Positions 37,609-62,896 are shown, counted from the first letter of the stretch. The stretch is 64,000 bases of DNA from Chanos chanos (GCF_902362185.1 NC_044502.1:7943081-8007080), one strand, 5' to 3'. Notes: generated from the letters alone by a model not told the origin. Translations and numbers: made by a program.

Positions 37609-39802
37609 GAGCAAGGCTAAGCAAATGTTTAGAAAGGCAAATGAAAACAGTAGGAGACGCTAAGATGCGCTCAGATGCAGAGGGATCCCAAAACATCTCT
37701 CCATTGTTAATGTCTTTGAATTCCCAGGCTGCTTGCCATTGTGGAATTCAGCAACGACAGCTGAAAAGCTTTACTGAAGGTCAGCTGTAGTTTGTTGGCA
37801 TGTACTGGTTGCCGTGTATCAGCGAGGCCTTAATGATACTTGTTTTTGTTTGTTTTTCATTTGATTGTTTTTTTTTTTTTACTTTACATTCTTTTTTTTT
37901 TTTTCATCTCCTTTAGTTTTGCAGTGGCTCTTGGGACAAAATGCTAAAGATCTGGTCAGCAGGTGGGTTAAGCGATGTTTTTTTTGAGTGGCAGCCTATT
38001 GTTTGATAGGGTCTGAAGGCTAATGACTGCTGCCTTTGGATTTTTCTTTTCTTTTTTTTTTCAGTCCCTACGGAAGAAGAGGAAGAGATTGAAGAACCAA
38101 ACAGACCTCGGAAAAAACAGAAAACCGAACAGCTTGGTCTGACACGGGTAGGAACCATTTAGTAAATTATGAATTGAATAAACACTCCGAAAAATATATC
38201 CTCAGAGTCTCGCAGTGCATTCTGACAAGGCCAGTCTAAGTGTTTAAATTCCCCGTCATGTTTGAACAAATGATCAAATCGAGTTACTTCAAAACATAAC
38301 CTGTCTCGAGGTATTTCCTTCTGTAAAGTCTGACTTTTGTCTTATGTCTCCCTCCTCAGACCCCACTGCTTACACTGTCAGGACATGGTGAGGCTGTGTC
38401 GTCTGTTCTCTGGATAGACGCTGAGGAGCTGTGCAGTGCATCCTGGGACCACACCATCCGTTTATGGGACGCAGAGACTGGTGGACTGAAGAGCACGTTG
38501 GTGAGTGGCGCCCATCTCAACCAACCACAGCCTCTCTGTATTTTTAGCTTCAACCCAGTGAAGTGAGGTCTAATTTCTTTTGATCGTTTGACCAGCCAAC
38601 TCAGACAGTCTATGTAGTTCTGGTGATGGATCTAGCGGATTGATTCGTATTGATTCGGTCATTTAATTGATCAGTGGATAAACTGACTGACTTGTTGTTA
38701 TGCAGACGGGCAGTAAGGTGTTTAACTGCGTCTCCTACTCTCCGCTGTGCCGTCGCCTGGCAACTGGCAGCACGGACAGACACATCCGCTTGTGGGACCC
38801 ACGCTCAAAAGGTGACCACTGGAATACTCCTAAAACAGTGCCTAGACACACACACACACACATGAGGAACAAAGAAGCAAGACAGTCAGCAAATGTAATG
38901 TCTTGTCCATATTCCAGAGAAGAAAAGATTATAGATCACACTCAGTCTTAAACTATAATGAAAAGCCTATGCCTCTACACACAGGTGTGGTTTTTTTTTT
39001 TTCAGCAGTTATTTTTTTTCAAACGATATATTTTTTCATCTCTCTCTCTCTCTCTCTCCCGCTCTCTCTCTCTCTGTCTCTCTCTCTTTCTCTCCCTCTC
39101 TCTCTCTCTCTCTCTTTCTCTCCCTCTCTCTCTCTCTCACAGATGGTTCTCTTGTCCTCCTGTCGCTCACATCTCACACTGGTTGGGTAACGGCGGTCCG
39201 ATGGGCTCCTTCCCATGACCGGCAGTTGGTGTCAGGTTCTCTGGACAACGTGGTCAAACTGTGGGACACCAGGAGGTGTGGACCACTCCCATCTTCTTCT
39301 TTTTTTTTTTTTTTCCTTTTTTTAATTTGAATAACTTTCTTTGTGTTGAATGACACTTTTGAGTGTCACTGTTGTTGGTTTTCGTTAGAGTCCATTCATC
39401 AGATAATAAATAATAATAATAATAATAATGGTAAGTAAAACACATTTGTCATTTATCGTTTCTGTTTGTTCTCTTGAATGCAGTTGTAAGGCTCCGTTGT
39501 ATGATCTAGCGGCCCATGAGGATAAGGTGATGTGTGTTGATTGGACAGAGAGCGGGGTAAGACACTTTTTTACATGTGGTCAGCAGTTGGCCAGATGGCT
39601 CCTCACATTTGTGACACCCCCCCCCCTTTTTTTTTTAAATGATATGTTTAGTATATTTCCTTTCTCAAGCTAACAACATCTTCTCTTTTTTTAATTTCTT
39701 CTACTTCACTCTCTTTTTTTGCAGTTAATACTCAGTGGAGGAGCTGATAACAAGCTGTACACGTACAGATATTCTGCTTACACATCTGATGCAGGAGCCT
39801 AA
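35890..39802 (+). CDS. wdr12: WDR12, ribosome biogenesis WD-repeat protein
   Basis: Thirteen exons: 35890-35930, 36281-36375, 36580-36674, 36811-36917, 37119-37234, 37386-37540, 37917-37962, 38065-38147, 38360-38500, 38706-38811, 39143-39275, 39484-39556 and 39725-39802. The frame closes at 1269 nt, 422 residues (human 423). WDR12 (yeast Ytm1) is a subunit of the PeBoW complex with PES1 and BOP1, needed for 27S pre-rRNA processing and 60S maturation in the nucleolus. Residues 1 to about 70 form the NLE domain that the AAA ATPase Midasin (MDN1) recognises ([19 protein letters not shown]). Seven WD repeats follow, with motifs such as [40 protein letters not shown] and [11 protein letters not shown] basic, acidic insert ([10 protein letters not shown], then [14 protein letters not shown]) lies between repeats 3 and 4. 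The start codon gives full agreement with the family N-terminus. Confidence 0.97.
37567..37611. repeat. (GA)n microsatellite in wdr12 intron 6
   Basis: GA array starting about 25 bp after the exon 6 donor GTTTGT. A TG-rich stretch lies between them. Confidence 0.92.
39043..39140. repeat. (CT)n array forming the polypyrimidine tract of wdr12 exon 11
   Basis: About 100 bp of CT repeats with TTTCTCCC interruptions run directly into the exon 11 acceptor (CACAG at 39138-39142). The repeat supplies the whole pyrimidine tract. Confidence 0.92.
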
Positions 39803-40139
39803 GACACATTGTAAACTATGGTTATCATGGCAACACAGGAACAGCATCATGGCAACACCAGAACAGGAACACAGTTGATACACTATCACAGCTACATAAC
39901 AGAGCAAAGATATGATGTTGGCAAGAACTGCTATTCAGGAAAGAAGACTCCTATTCAGGACAGAAGACTTAAAAATCCACCGTGGTTGTTTTGTTCAAGT
40001 TTTGTGTTAAAATGTTTTTTTTTTTTCTTTTCTTTCTTTTTTTTTTTTTTTAGAGATTCAATCTAGTTGGCTCTGTTAAGTGTGTTTGTTATTTTGAACA
40101 TGTTTTCTGTACCTTGGAAACTGTATTTTACTTAACCCA

Positions 40140-40145
40140 AGTAAA
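40140..40145 (+). promoter_or_regulatory. wdr12: Possible wdr12 polyadenylation signal
   Basis: AGTAAA, a known variant hexamer, about 340 nt after the wdr12 stop and followed by a TG/T-rich stretch (TTTTGTCTATGTCT). No AATAAA was noticed between the stop codon and this site. Confidence 0.4.
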
Positions 40146-40479
40146 GTTTTGTCTATGTCTTAAAAAGCCTGGTTCGTCCTCTGCATGATATGTTTTAATA
40201 GTGTCGGTCTCTCATTTTGTAAGGATTGTCCGACATGCTTTTTTTGCATAAAATCCTTTTACTTTGTAGCCTACATTTTGGAATTCACAGCAAACGTTAT
40301 ATAATATTATAAAATTATGCTGTAAAATTATTTAGTCGTTATTTCTGTTAAGAAAATTGTTTAAATTCATGCTAAAATCCACCATTTTTAATTTCTAATA
40401 TCACCATATATTTAAACGTCACAATTTTAGTTCAATGTGAATTTCCAAGTTTGCGTGTGCACAAGATAAAGGAATGTGT

Positions 40480-40730
40480 TGAACAACACGCCCATATGGC
40501 AACGTTTTTGCGTCTCAGTTGAAGAACTTTTATGCGGTTTTTGTTGATCCGGAAGTACTACAAATGGTGTTTTGCCGAAGCCACCACACAGTGACAACAA
40601 TGGCCGCTAGGGCTCATGCGTGTTATAGAGAGCACCGTTGACCTGCGTCGTTTGTCGACGAAATGTGTGTTTCAGATCATCAGGTCAGCTATAGCAATAA
40701 CTAGAATTAGTTGTCTTTTTGGTGAACACC
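40480..40730 (+). promoter_or_regulatory. ercc3: Probable ercc3 promoter and 5' UTR
   Basis: An ETS motif CCGGAAGT lies at 40549-40556 and a YY1-like ACAATGGCCGC near 40597, about 180 and 130 bp before the ercc3 start codon. No TATA box is evident. This is a typical housekeeping layout. The stretch 39803-40480 holds the wdr12 3' end and AT-rich spacer with no gene seen. Confidence 0.5.
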
Positions 40731-53021
<12,291 letters not shown>

Positions 53022-54048
53022 GCGTGCCCCCCACCCCCACCCCCCCGACGGTCACTGACGCGCTTAAACCTCCGGTTATCCACCTCACAGCTACCCTCCC
53101 ATTGATGAGGAGCTGAACGGGACGAGGAGGACCGAAGGCTGTGTGGAACAAGAGTCAAAGATAAAGTACTGCTGTACTACAGTACTACCGCAATGTTTGT
53201 GTACTCGGGTGACTATAACGGACGAAGAGGCGGGGAGAAGAGGGGGCTACAGAAGAAGTGAACTGCTGTTTATAGAGTCACATGTTCTGTAACAGTGCCC
53301 CCTTTTTTTTCTCTCCATTGTACAGAATTTGAAAACAATAGCCCTCCCACCAATGGGCTTTATTATTAATATAGAGATTATCTGTGTTTACTGTTTTGTA
53401 ATCATCTCAGTAGCTTTTCATAAAATTAAAAAAAAAAAAGAGAGAAGAAAATGCTACTGTAAGACTTTTGATACCGGGGTAAAGTTTTTTGCTTTGTTGG
53501 GATTTAGCCAGTCAGCAATCTCACATCAAGCGTGTTGTGCACATGTTTAAATAACGGTGGACGGTGTCGACGTATTGTTGATTCTAGACGAAAATGCTTA
53601 CAATAATGTTTATTCAATCATTACATAAAGTACATATACGGTAAAGAGCACCGTCTGCTCAACTCACCGGAGGATTCGTGCACGCGTGTCCTAAGTATGA
53701 CAGTTCATGACTAATGCGTCACTGACCGAAACATTTCATCCTAGTGTTGCTCCAGAGAGGCGTGCGACTGATCTCTGATGTCAAATGTATCGATAACAAA
53801 TTGTGATGGAAGACAGTGTCAGCTAAATGAAATGCTAGATGTCAAACAAAGGAAGAAACATTCTCCATTGTGCGAGCATGTGGGAACAAAGCCAAGAATG
53901 CCCCCCCACCCCCCACCCCCCCCCCCCCCCCCCGTCTCTTTCTTCTTTCAGTCCCAATCTGGTTTTAATGAGCGCTATGGATCAGTGCTTACAGTAATTT
54001 GTATAATTAGTTGTACCCACAAAAAAAACCAAAAAAACATTTAAAATG

Positions 54049-54054
54049 AATAAA
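54049..54054 (+). promoter_or_regulatory. ercc3: Probable ercc3 polyadenylation signal
   Basis: AATAAA in the context AAAATGAATAAAAGCAG, about 1.03 kb after the ercc3 stop. Earlier, weaker variants may be used instead. Confidence 0.5.
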
Positions 54055-56116
54055 AGCAGTATTAAGTTAAACTGTATTGTGGCATTTTTTTTTTGATGTG
54101 GCATAATGAAATATGTAGCGCTCTGCTTGATAAATAATTCAGTGGAACTGAAAAACAAAATGCCTCTTATCTCAAATGAACCATTTATTTTTCAAAAACA
54201 CAATTATTGGTACCTGTGTCTCTTGTATGTTTTCTACCTTTCCATGGCAAGAAAATAGAAATAGAAATAGAAAAAGAACAATGACATTGACTCTGTTTAT
54301 GTCCTGTCACACAAGACAGGACAACCACACACTGAGAGAAATGTCAAATCATTCCCGCATACAGATATCTCCCTTGATCCTTCAATTTACATGGACTGTC
54401 CATTTAAATTCAAACCACTGGTTTTCAAAGAGGTGTAAGATTACAGATGGAGATGAGACAGTAAAACATTTTTGGTGGTTTTTGATGTGTTACTTGGAGT
54501 GACTTGACGTAAAATCCGATTGCAGGCATTGAATTTCAGTATCCTAGTAGAGTCAATCAAATCTTTACCAAAAACAATGTTCTGTCAGTTGAGTTGTTGA
54601 TGCTTTTGACCTTAACTAGACCAGAGGACACGTGGAGGGAAAACAGTGCAATCAGACTGAAGATCCAGTGAATGACAATGAACAGTACATATGAAAACAT
54701 GTGGTGTCTAGTCCTATCAAAATGCAACCAAGTTCTACAATTCTTCAGCTTGATGGAGGACACTGTAAAAGAAAATTTACATTTTTTTAACAGAAGAATT
54801 CAGTCATGGGCACTGGGTAGTATACTAACGTACATAAAACTAAAGACTATGATTTGAGAGAGATGTTTCAGCAAACCAAGACTAATTTATCAACTCACAC
54901 AGCTGAGTGTTTCAAGTACTTTAAAAAAAAAAACCCAAAAAACGTTTCACTACATTTTGTCATTTCTCCTAGAGAACAGACTCTCTAATGTTACTGATAT
55001 AAAGACAGTTTTCCAAACAGTGACAGTTTTTTTTTTCTATTCTTTTTTTTTTTTTATCACGGGAAAAGACTGCAGTGGGTGGAATGTACACATTCTGTTT
55101 AGGCTTTTCTGCAAAGAGAAACAGGGCTGCTTGGTGAGATTCACATCTGCTCTGTAATTAACTGAAAAAAAAAAAAAAAAAACACGGTCACAAAAGAGCG
55201 TGCAGGCCTTTGGCTCTACTCTTTAGGCTCAGAGTTTTGTTCATGACTCCTCTCAAAAAATGTGGCCCTGGCTATTCACATTTAAAAGGGAAAAAAACGT
55301 AAGTAGTTTAGAAGGTCCCACACACGGTGTTCTACAGGACGTTAATGTCATATAAAATGCGTTGTATGCAGATAAAGTGTTCAATCTGAGGTATATTTTT
55401 CATCAAGAGATAGTTTTTAAAACCGAACTTGTTATCTAGGTGCTGTCTCATCGATATGTTTGAACACTTTTGATTAAAAAAAAAATTCCAAAAAACCTTG
55501 ATTGTGCTTCAGTAAAAGAGTGAATAAAACGAAGTTACGTAATAGGACATTCTTTAAGAAGAACAGGGATGAATGAAGAAAAGGGGGGGCACATGTATGT
55601 CCACAGACTAGCTCGTGTAGTGTGCACGCTCCCCATCTGAGAGAGGTTGAAAAGAGTTAGAGCCCACGGAGAGCAACAAGTCATTAAATGACCATCGTTT
55701 CCCAGTCAGTAATGATGAACGGAGAGTCTCTCTTCCGAGGGGCATGCCCTGTGTTAAGGAATTCTGCTCTTATCGAAATGCCTTTCCTAAACCCCATAGT
55801 GCTCAACGCACAGACCTGAAAAGACTTGAACGGAGTGCCAAACTTTGGTTCTGCTACTTGTTTCACATATTAGGACAAAGGGGTTTACACTGTTTGAATT
55901 TAAAAACACTCATTTAAAAAAGCCACTTCTTCACTCGCCTTCAGATAGTTAATAATGAGAAGTTATGTCTTCTATTTTTCATGATCAGTAGGCGAGGACT
56001 TTACAAATAAAAACCAATTGAATAAACAAATAAATCTGGATAACAAAGAAATCTAGTTTTCTTTTCTTTTGAATTTTCCTCACATTAAATTGCCTACCTG
56101 TCTTTCCGGTTTGTTG

Positions 56117-56132
56117 GGGTCAAATGAGGACG
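56117..56132 (+). promoter_or_regulatory. DR4-like nuclear receptor half-site pair upstream of cyp27c1
   Basis: GGGTCA-AATG-AGGACG resembles a direct repeat of AGGTCA spaced by four bases, the layout of thyroid hormone response elements. The second half-site is weak (two mismatches). It lies about 450 bp before the cyp27c1 start codon. Thyroid hormone is known to induce cyp27c1 in zebrafish, which is why the match is recorded. Confidence 0.25.
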
Positions 56133-56585
56133 CAACCTCACATGTAGTTAAAACCCAATACACGGAACATGAGGACAGGATGAATTCTCGAGCCCCCCTA
56201 CCAAAAAAGAAAGAGAGAGAGAAAAAACAATCAATTTCTTGACGCGTGATGTAACAGCCAAGCCATTTTGCAACAAAGATAATCCAAGCTCAGTTTTTCA
56301 TCCGTCACGCCCACTTCACTCTATCGTGTGCAAGAACATCATCCCCTAGTTCCCGTGCCAAAATCCAAGTGTCCATTGTCCAATCCGCTTCCACGGTTCC
56401 GGTACCTCCAGTGAATCTTTTAAAAGTCGATGTTCAGCCCTCATTCAGCATTCGTTCGGTTAGCTCTCGGCAGTGAGTTGTCCCAGAACGAATTCAGCCA
56501 ATACTTACTTTTAGTCAGTTGAAAACTTTTTATTACTTTAACAACATCGCATTTTGACATAAAGCGCGCTAGACGGCACATCACA

Positions 56586-59500
56586 ATGGCTCTTCAGAAG
56601 AAAATGCTGCACCTTGGCTATAGGTCACTTTTTTGCGATGCCAACAGAAACTTTTTGCTTCAAGCGAGCGGTCTCCACAAGTCCGCGGCAAGCGGTTCGT
56701 TTGAGATAACGGCACACGGACAGGCGGGTCTCCAGGAGAACGTAGTCCCTCCGGCACCAGAGGTGCAGAAACTGGACCGAGTGAAAACCCTGAAGGAGAT
56801 GCCTGGACCCAGCGCTATTGGGAATCTGATCGAATTCTTTTTCCGAGACGGCTTCAGCCGTATTCACGAAATTCAGGTGAGTTCAATGGCAACTATTCTA
56901 AAAATTTCCTTTTTCATTCATTAGTGTATCATATCTTAAATGTGGGGACCCACTGTACGTACTGTAAACCCCCCACTGTGCTTTAAAAAAAAGCAGCCGC
57001 GTTTTTGGGATTGTTTCTTTTTCAGAGAATGTTTAATCTAGATAAAATATTTGTTCTGTGTATTCGTACCCGTGTTGTACCTCTGAGGTTACTGAGAACC
57101 AAGGTGCATATGATAAGTTGAGGAAACATACACATTCAGAGAGCCTCCAGCCAATAAAATGCAGTGCCAGTAGAAGTGAATATGTAATCCACTGTTCGAA
57201 CACGTGAGGGGTGTTGTGTTACTTTTGTAGTTGCATAAAGTCTTGTTCACCCCCCACCCCGCAACCCCCCCACTTCCAACTTCCCTCCGCGAGATATGTT
57301 ACGTTATTTCATTCTGCCTGGAGTCTGGCATCTGGCATCTGGTTTCTAATAAAATCAAAAACAGGGTAACGGTGCCAGCCCTGTCGCAAATACATTTATT
57401 ATCCGCGAACTCATTGGCTCAAGCGTTTTTCTCTACAGTTCTCTCCACAAATATCAAGTTAGAAATCCCGTCAGTAATACAAGCTCGTTATTTACAACCA
57501 AAGCTAGCTGTGAAGAATGCTGTCAAATCTCTTTAGAAAAGACAAAAAGAGAGAGAGGGAGAGAGAGAGGATGCCAAGATTTTCTTACATTGAAGAATCG
57601 TGAGCCCAAAAAAGGGAAGTGCACAAAGCCGGCTTTGTGCTGCCTCAAACTCACGAGGAAGCTCTGAAGTTTTGGAGAAAGGGCTTGTGGTTGGGCGTTA
57701 ATTCAAGTCTTGTAAAATCCCACTTACAAATGACAACATGTACAGGAAATAGTGAGTCTCTCACACTGTTTGTGGGAGGATAGTGAAGGGTTGGGGTTGT
57801 GCAAGACAATAGAAACTGTTAACATAAGTGATGTAATCACACCATGTCTGTGTCTAGATAGCCCTGTTAAGTTCTTAAGTCTGTAGGTGGCTCATAAATG
57901 AAAGAAGTGTCACCTTAAATCACCCTGGAAACAGATACTGTGGGCTATTTGTGAATCCGACGAGCTTAAAGTTACTACAGGTTGTTGTCAGGCGACCTTT
58001 TCACTTTTCATGATGCTTGGTGCAACTTGCGTTGTCCTTCCTGTGTCCCTGTGTCAAAATTTGCGACTTTTCTTCAAGAACTTTTACATGGCTGCAGTAT
58101 ATCTGAGTCATTATAATGGGTAATCTGTCTTAATCCGTCTGTAGGCTGAGAGGAATTGACAAGTTTCACCTCGGTTCCACAAAAGCAAACCCTGGAGAGC
58201 GAATTATAGCGACCTAAGAGTCTTAAGGGCTCATTTTAATTAAATTTTACTCAGAGTGGATTGTCGGCAAGCATTGCACTGTGTGTTCCTACATGTCTCG
58301 CAGTATGCTTAACACATGAATGAGACAGACACATGGACATTAATGGCTGGGTTGCCATATAAAAGCTATAACCTTGGATTTTGTGTGTTGTTGTTTTTTT
58401 TTTTTTTTTTATCAAATTTGCTGATATGCTTTAACAATACCTTGTGGACTGACAGACACAAAACTATGCTGTCTTTTCTCTTTCACTTTCTCAGTTGGAG
58501 CACAGTCAGAAATACGGGAAGATTTTTAAGTCTCGATTCGGCCCTCAACTGGTGGTGTCTGTCGCTGACCGTGACCTCGTGGCACAAGTGTTGAGGGCAG
58601 AGGGCGTGGCCCCCCAGAGAGCCAACATGGAGTCCTGGAAAGAATACCGAGACATGAGGGGACGATCCACCGGTCTTATCTCAGCGTGAGTGTGTGTGTT
58701 TGTGTGTGTGTGTGTGTGTGGCACCTCGTCCATGCCTCGAGACCTGTTCTTTTATTCAAAGTAATAAAGAAAAATGAATGGAAGAGTGTCTTGGTGTATA
58801 CAGATGCGTATGGCGCTTACTCTGTTCCTCTGTCCGCCGTCTCCAGCGAAGGAGATGAGTGGCTGAAGATGCGCAGCGTGCTGCGTCAGCTGATCATGCG
58901 GCCACGCGACGTTGCCGTTTTCTCCGACAGCGTGAACGACGTCATCGTCGACCTGGTGAAGAGAATCCAGAAGCTACGCACCCAGCAGCCCGATGGCCAG
59001 ACCGTTCTCAACGTCAACGACCTGTTCTTCAAATACGCCATGGAGGGTAAGTGTCGCGTATTACCAGCGTGGAGCTCCCGACGGCTTACGCGTGTCTCTC
59101 CAGCGTACAGGGTTCTGTGTGCTCAGGGTATCACTTGTAGAGTCTCAGAGGAGTGCTTTCATTCTCCTTATCACACCAGCAACGTTAAATGAAGGATACT
59201 CAAGACAGGTAATCAAATTATCCGCCACCTGATCAAGCAGAATCTGATGATTTCTGTTTTCCCCAGGGAGCGACGTTTTGTTTTTTTTCTTTTTAGTTCT
59301 TGTTGTGTTAGGGTTTTAGGGCTTAGGATTTAATTTTTTTTTCTCCTCTCAGGTTTGGACGACAGTCAAACACATTCAATTAGCACATCCTATTATAGCA
59401 CAGCATGTTATCCATAAAAACCCTGAACTATAACCCTGATCACATCCAACTAGGCAGAGTCTGTTTAGTGGGAAGAAACAGCTTAAGACAAAACCGTGTT

Positions 59501-60879
59501 GGCGCTGAACAGAGTTCACCAAAGTTTGAGTCTCATTTGTGATAACAAAAGCCATTACAATGGGGACGCCTCATTAATTCATAAAAGATTAGCTATGCTG
59601 AGAGATGCCCGCTCCTTTAAGCTCAAAATACAGACGAGGAAAGTTTATCGTTGGATGCATCGAGTGAATTGCGGGTAATCTTTCCCAGGCGTGGCAGCAA
59701 TCCTGTACGAGACGCGTCTGGGATGTCTCGAGGACGAGATTCCGAAGATGAGCCTGGATTATATCAAAGCTCTGCATCTGATGTTCAGCTCTTTCAAAAC
59801 CACCATGTACGCTGGTGCTATTCCCAAGTGGTTGCGGCCAGTCATACCCAAACCCTGGGAGGAATTCTGCAGTTCCTGGGATGGCCTCTTCAAATTCAGT
59901 AAGTCCGGAGAGAATTTGGTAATTTGATGGTACTCGTGTGTATCTGCTATGTGCCGAGGAAGAGAACTGATGGTTAGATTTTTTTTTCAGAATTGTGTAA
60001 ACCGTAAACTAATTCTTTGTTTGTGTGTGTGTGTGTTTCAGGCCAAATCCATGTGGACAAGAAGTTTTCAGAGATCAAGAAAAAGATCGATAGGGGAGAG
60101 GAAGTGAAGGGAGGCCTTCTCACTCACTTGTTGGTTACCAAGGAGATGGACGTGGAGGAGATCTACGCTAACATGACAGAGATGCTGCTGGCAGGTGTAG
60201 ACACAGTAAGGCCTGGGTTTATTAGACAGGGTGGGAGGATATAAAAAAAAAAAACTGTGTTATTAGAGAGGTCTGTTAACTTCTCTGCCTGAACAAAAAC
60301 ATTTTAGGGGTGAAAATACCTTCTGAAAAACGGTCAGCAGCTGACGTTGGCCTTTGTCTCTTGTTACGCGAACAGAGGCAAGAGCACACTGCGTGTTCTG
60401 TCAAAATATAGCTGATATAACACAAATACTGTAGCACCAACGAATGTTGTTAATGAACGAAGGTGTGTTTATGTGTTACGCTTTAGTATGTTGTGAGATT
60501 TAGGCAGTTGGTCCCTCAGTTGCCACAGAAGACCAAGACAAATGTCTCTCAGCGTGAGTGTCTCCGTTCGCCTTTCAGTTTTTTAGTTCCCATGAACTCT
60601 GCTCAAGCGGTCAGATCATCGCAGGGTGGCGGCTTTAGTTACCATGGAGACCTCGTTCTACCTGACCCCACGCTAACCTTACCCCACACCTCTTTTGACC
60701 CAAGATGCACTTGGTCTACGGCCAAGCCTCTTGTATTTCTCTGACGCGTCTGTGGGTTTTCTTTTATCTTGTCATGTCTGATCTTTGGGGACTGCTGAGT
60801 GATAGGATTGGTTGGAAAGTTCCAGAATGTCTCATTTAATTCCTCTCTCCCTCTCCTTTTCACTCTTGCCTGCCGGCTG

Positions 60880-60913
<34 letters not shown>

Positions 60914-61442
60914 AGAGGCACGTCTAGGGTGTAAAGTTTAGGTTGTTACTACAATGAGGAATTAGTCACCCAAAAGTGAGAGAGAGGGTGTGTGGTCACT
61001 GGAGCTGAACACACATGGCAGCTGCGGTTTTTGTTCTTGAATGTCGGTTGGAGCCCAAATTAATGAGAGATGATATTAAACAGCTTGAATCCCACGTTTT
61101 TGGTCACAGGGTGAAGCTCTGTTTTATCCACAATGGGGAAAGCTACTTAACAAAGAGGGGATGAGAGAGGGTTAGAGCTTAGAGAGAAGGAGGGTGAGAG
61201 TGTTTGAATGATGTTGACATGGAGACCTAAGCTGAAAAAGTGTAGGGGTAGCAGGGAGGAAGGGTAGATTTTTTGTGCGTAGGGCTTGTCTTAGTGTATG
61301 GAAGACCCCTGTGTTACATAACCAACCCTTTCTTATGCAATGCTCAAACTCCAGCAGTGAATCTATCACATAAAAGAGGGGGGGGGGGCTTTTTCATATA
61401 AACACTCTGTATTTCTCACCCCTCTCTCTCCCTCCCTTTCTT

Positions 61443-61491
<49 letters not shown>

Positions 61492-62872
61492 TTCTCTCTT
61501 TTCTATCCAGACTTCCTTCACGTTGTCGTGGAGCACATATCTTCTGGCTCGTCATCCTCATATCCAGCAGCAGATTTTTGAGGAAGTGACACGTGTACTG
61601 GGTGGGAGGATCCCCATTGCTGATGACATCGCACAGCTGCCCCTCATTAGGGGTCTCGTCAAGGAAACGCTCAGGTTTGGGTCACCTGTTTTCAGATCTG
61701 TCAGTCAAATACAACACCAAACGGTGATCTTCTTTTTTTTGTCTAATTAACGTTGTATATTACTTAGTGTACATTATTTATGGTGTGACATTTGTGCATA
61801 TTACAAAAGGCTGATTTCTAAAAAGCACAATGCCTCCATTAATAGATATCTGTCTCTCTCTTTGTCTCTCTCTCTCTGTGCAGGCTTTTCCCAGTTCTCC
61901 CTGGGAATGGCCGTATCACACAGGATGATCTGATTGTGGGTGGATACCTAATCCCTAAAGGGGTGAGAGTTGGCAGAGAATAAAAGAATGAGTGAAGAAA
62001 TATGAGTCAGTGTGTGTGTGTGTACGTGTGTGTGTGTGTGTGTGTGTGTGGCCTCAGACATTTGTTTAAGCAGGCCCTGTCAGGTGGAGCCAAAAATATC
62101 AGTCCAGCTACACTACTTTATCGAGTTACACAGACAGTCTCCTTGTCTCCCCTTCTCTCTCTCTCTCTCACACACACACTCGCACACACATACTCATACA
62201 CTCGCGCACTGTAAATCATTCATGGACATGAAATGGCCACTGTATAAAAAACATCTGAAGTACAATTTGCAGTCCAACTGTAAAACACATGCCATTGCTT
62301 ATTAAATTCAGCTCAGTTTTTCCATGAGAGTTTTTTAGAAACATTGTTTTGAAAATCATCATGAAAAACAACGTCATTTCCATGGGTTCATTCTTTTTTT
62401 TTTCTGTCTGTATTAATCTTTTTTTTCAGACTCAGTTAGCCTTGTGTCACTATTCTACCTCCATGGAAGAAGCAAACTTCCCGGGAGCTGAGGATTTCCG
62501 TCCGGAACGCTGGATACGTAAGGACGCGTCCGATCGCGTGGACAACTTCGGCTCCATCCCCTTCGGCTACGGAATCCGCAGCTGCATCGGCAGGAGGATT
62601 GCAGAACTGGAGATGCACCTCGGCCTTACACATGTATGTGTGTGTGTGTGTGTGTCTGTGTGTGTGTTTTTACAATATATTCCTCATGTTTGTGCCTACA
62701 GTTAAGTGTAATCAAGTCCAGGTGTGTAATTCTTCCTTCTGTGTCTCTCCCATAGCTCATTCAGAACTTCCGCATTGAAGTGTCGCCCGTCACTCAAGAC
62801 GTCCGTCCCAAAACCCATGGCCTTCTGTGTCCCAGCGCTCCCATTAACATCAAGTTTGTGGACCGAGTGTAG
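56586..62872 (+). CDS. cyp27c1: Cytochrome P450 27C1, all-trans-retinol 3,4-desaturase
   Basis: Nine exons: 56586-56876, 58495-58685, 58847-59046, 59689-59898, 60042-60205, 61511-61674, 61884-61962, 62430-62633 and 62756-62872. The total is 1620 nt, 539 residues. CYP27C1 is a mitochondrial P450, fed electrons by adrenodoxin, that converts vitamin A1 to 3,4-didehydroretinol (A2), red-shifting fish photopigments. The N-terminus is basic and hydroxylated, like a mitochondrial presequence. MPGPSAIGNLIEFFFRDGFS and ANMESWKEYRDMRGRSTGL match the human protein closely. The I-helix AGVDTT spans the exon 5/6 junction (348-353), ExxR is KETLR (404-407), PERW is at 458-461, and the haem ligand is Cys485 in FGYGIRSCIG. 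No key residue is missing. The ercc3 neighbour, in the same order as human ERCC3-CYP27C1, supports 27C1 over CYP27A1/B1. Confidence 0.96.
58686..58720. repeat. (TG)n array starting at the cyp27c1 exon 2 donor
   Basis: The donor GTGAGT runs directly into TG repeats, so the repeat begins inside the splice donor of intron 2, which is only 161 bp long. Confidence 0.93.
60881..60910. repeat. (CT)n microsatellite in cyp27c1 intron 5
   Basis: About 14 CT units. Confidence 0.92.
61421..61500. repeat. (CT)n array upstream of the cyp27c1 exon 6 acceptor
   Basis: About 80 bp of CT repeats with TTTCTC interruptions end 10 bp before exon 6 and provide its polypyrimidine tract. Confidence 0.92.
62009..62050. 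repeat. (TG)n microsatellite in cyp27c1 intron 7
   Basis: TG array with one TACG interruption, about 50 bp after the exon 7 donor. Confidence 0.92.
62634..62668. repeat. (TG)n array at the cyp27c1 exon 8 donor
   Basis: The donor GTATGT opens the TG array, as at exon 2. Confidence 0.92.
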
Positions 62873-62890
62873 GCCGCCCTTGCACTATTC

Positions 62891-62896
<6 letters not shown>

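Larger units (their letters stand above)
53022..56585. other. ercc3 3' UTR and upstream region of cyp27c1, no further gene seen
   Basis: The left ~1 kb is probable ercc3 3' UTR with a canonical hexamer at 54049-54054. The rest is AT-rich with A/T homopolymers (near 54921, 55031, 55165), C runs near 53905 and no recognisable coding frame. The last few hundred bases form the cyp27c1 promoter and 5' UTR; no clear TATA box was found. Confidence 0.55.

Noticed and set aside
56586-62872. CYP27A1 or CYP27B1 identity for the P450
   Set aside because: The N-terminal half matches the CYP27C1 pattern (ANMESWKEYRD, MPGP start of the catalytic domain), and the ercc3 neighbour is the CYP27C1 context.
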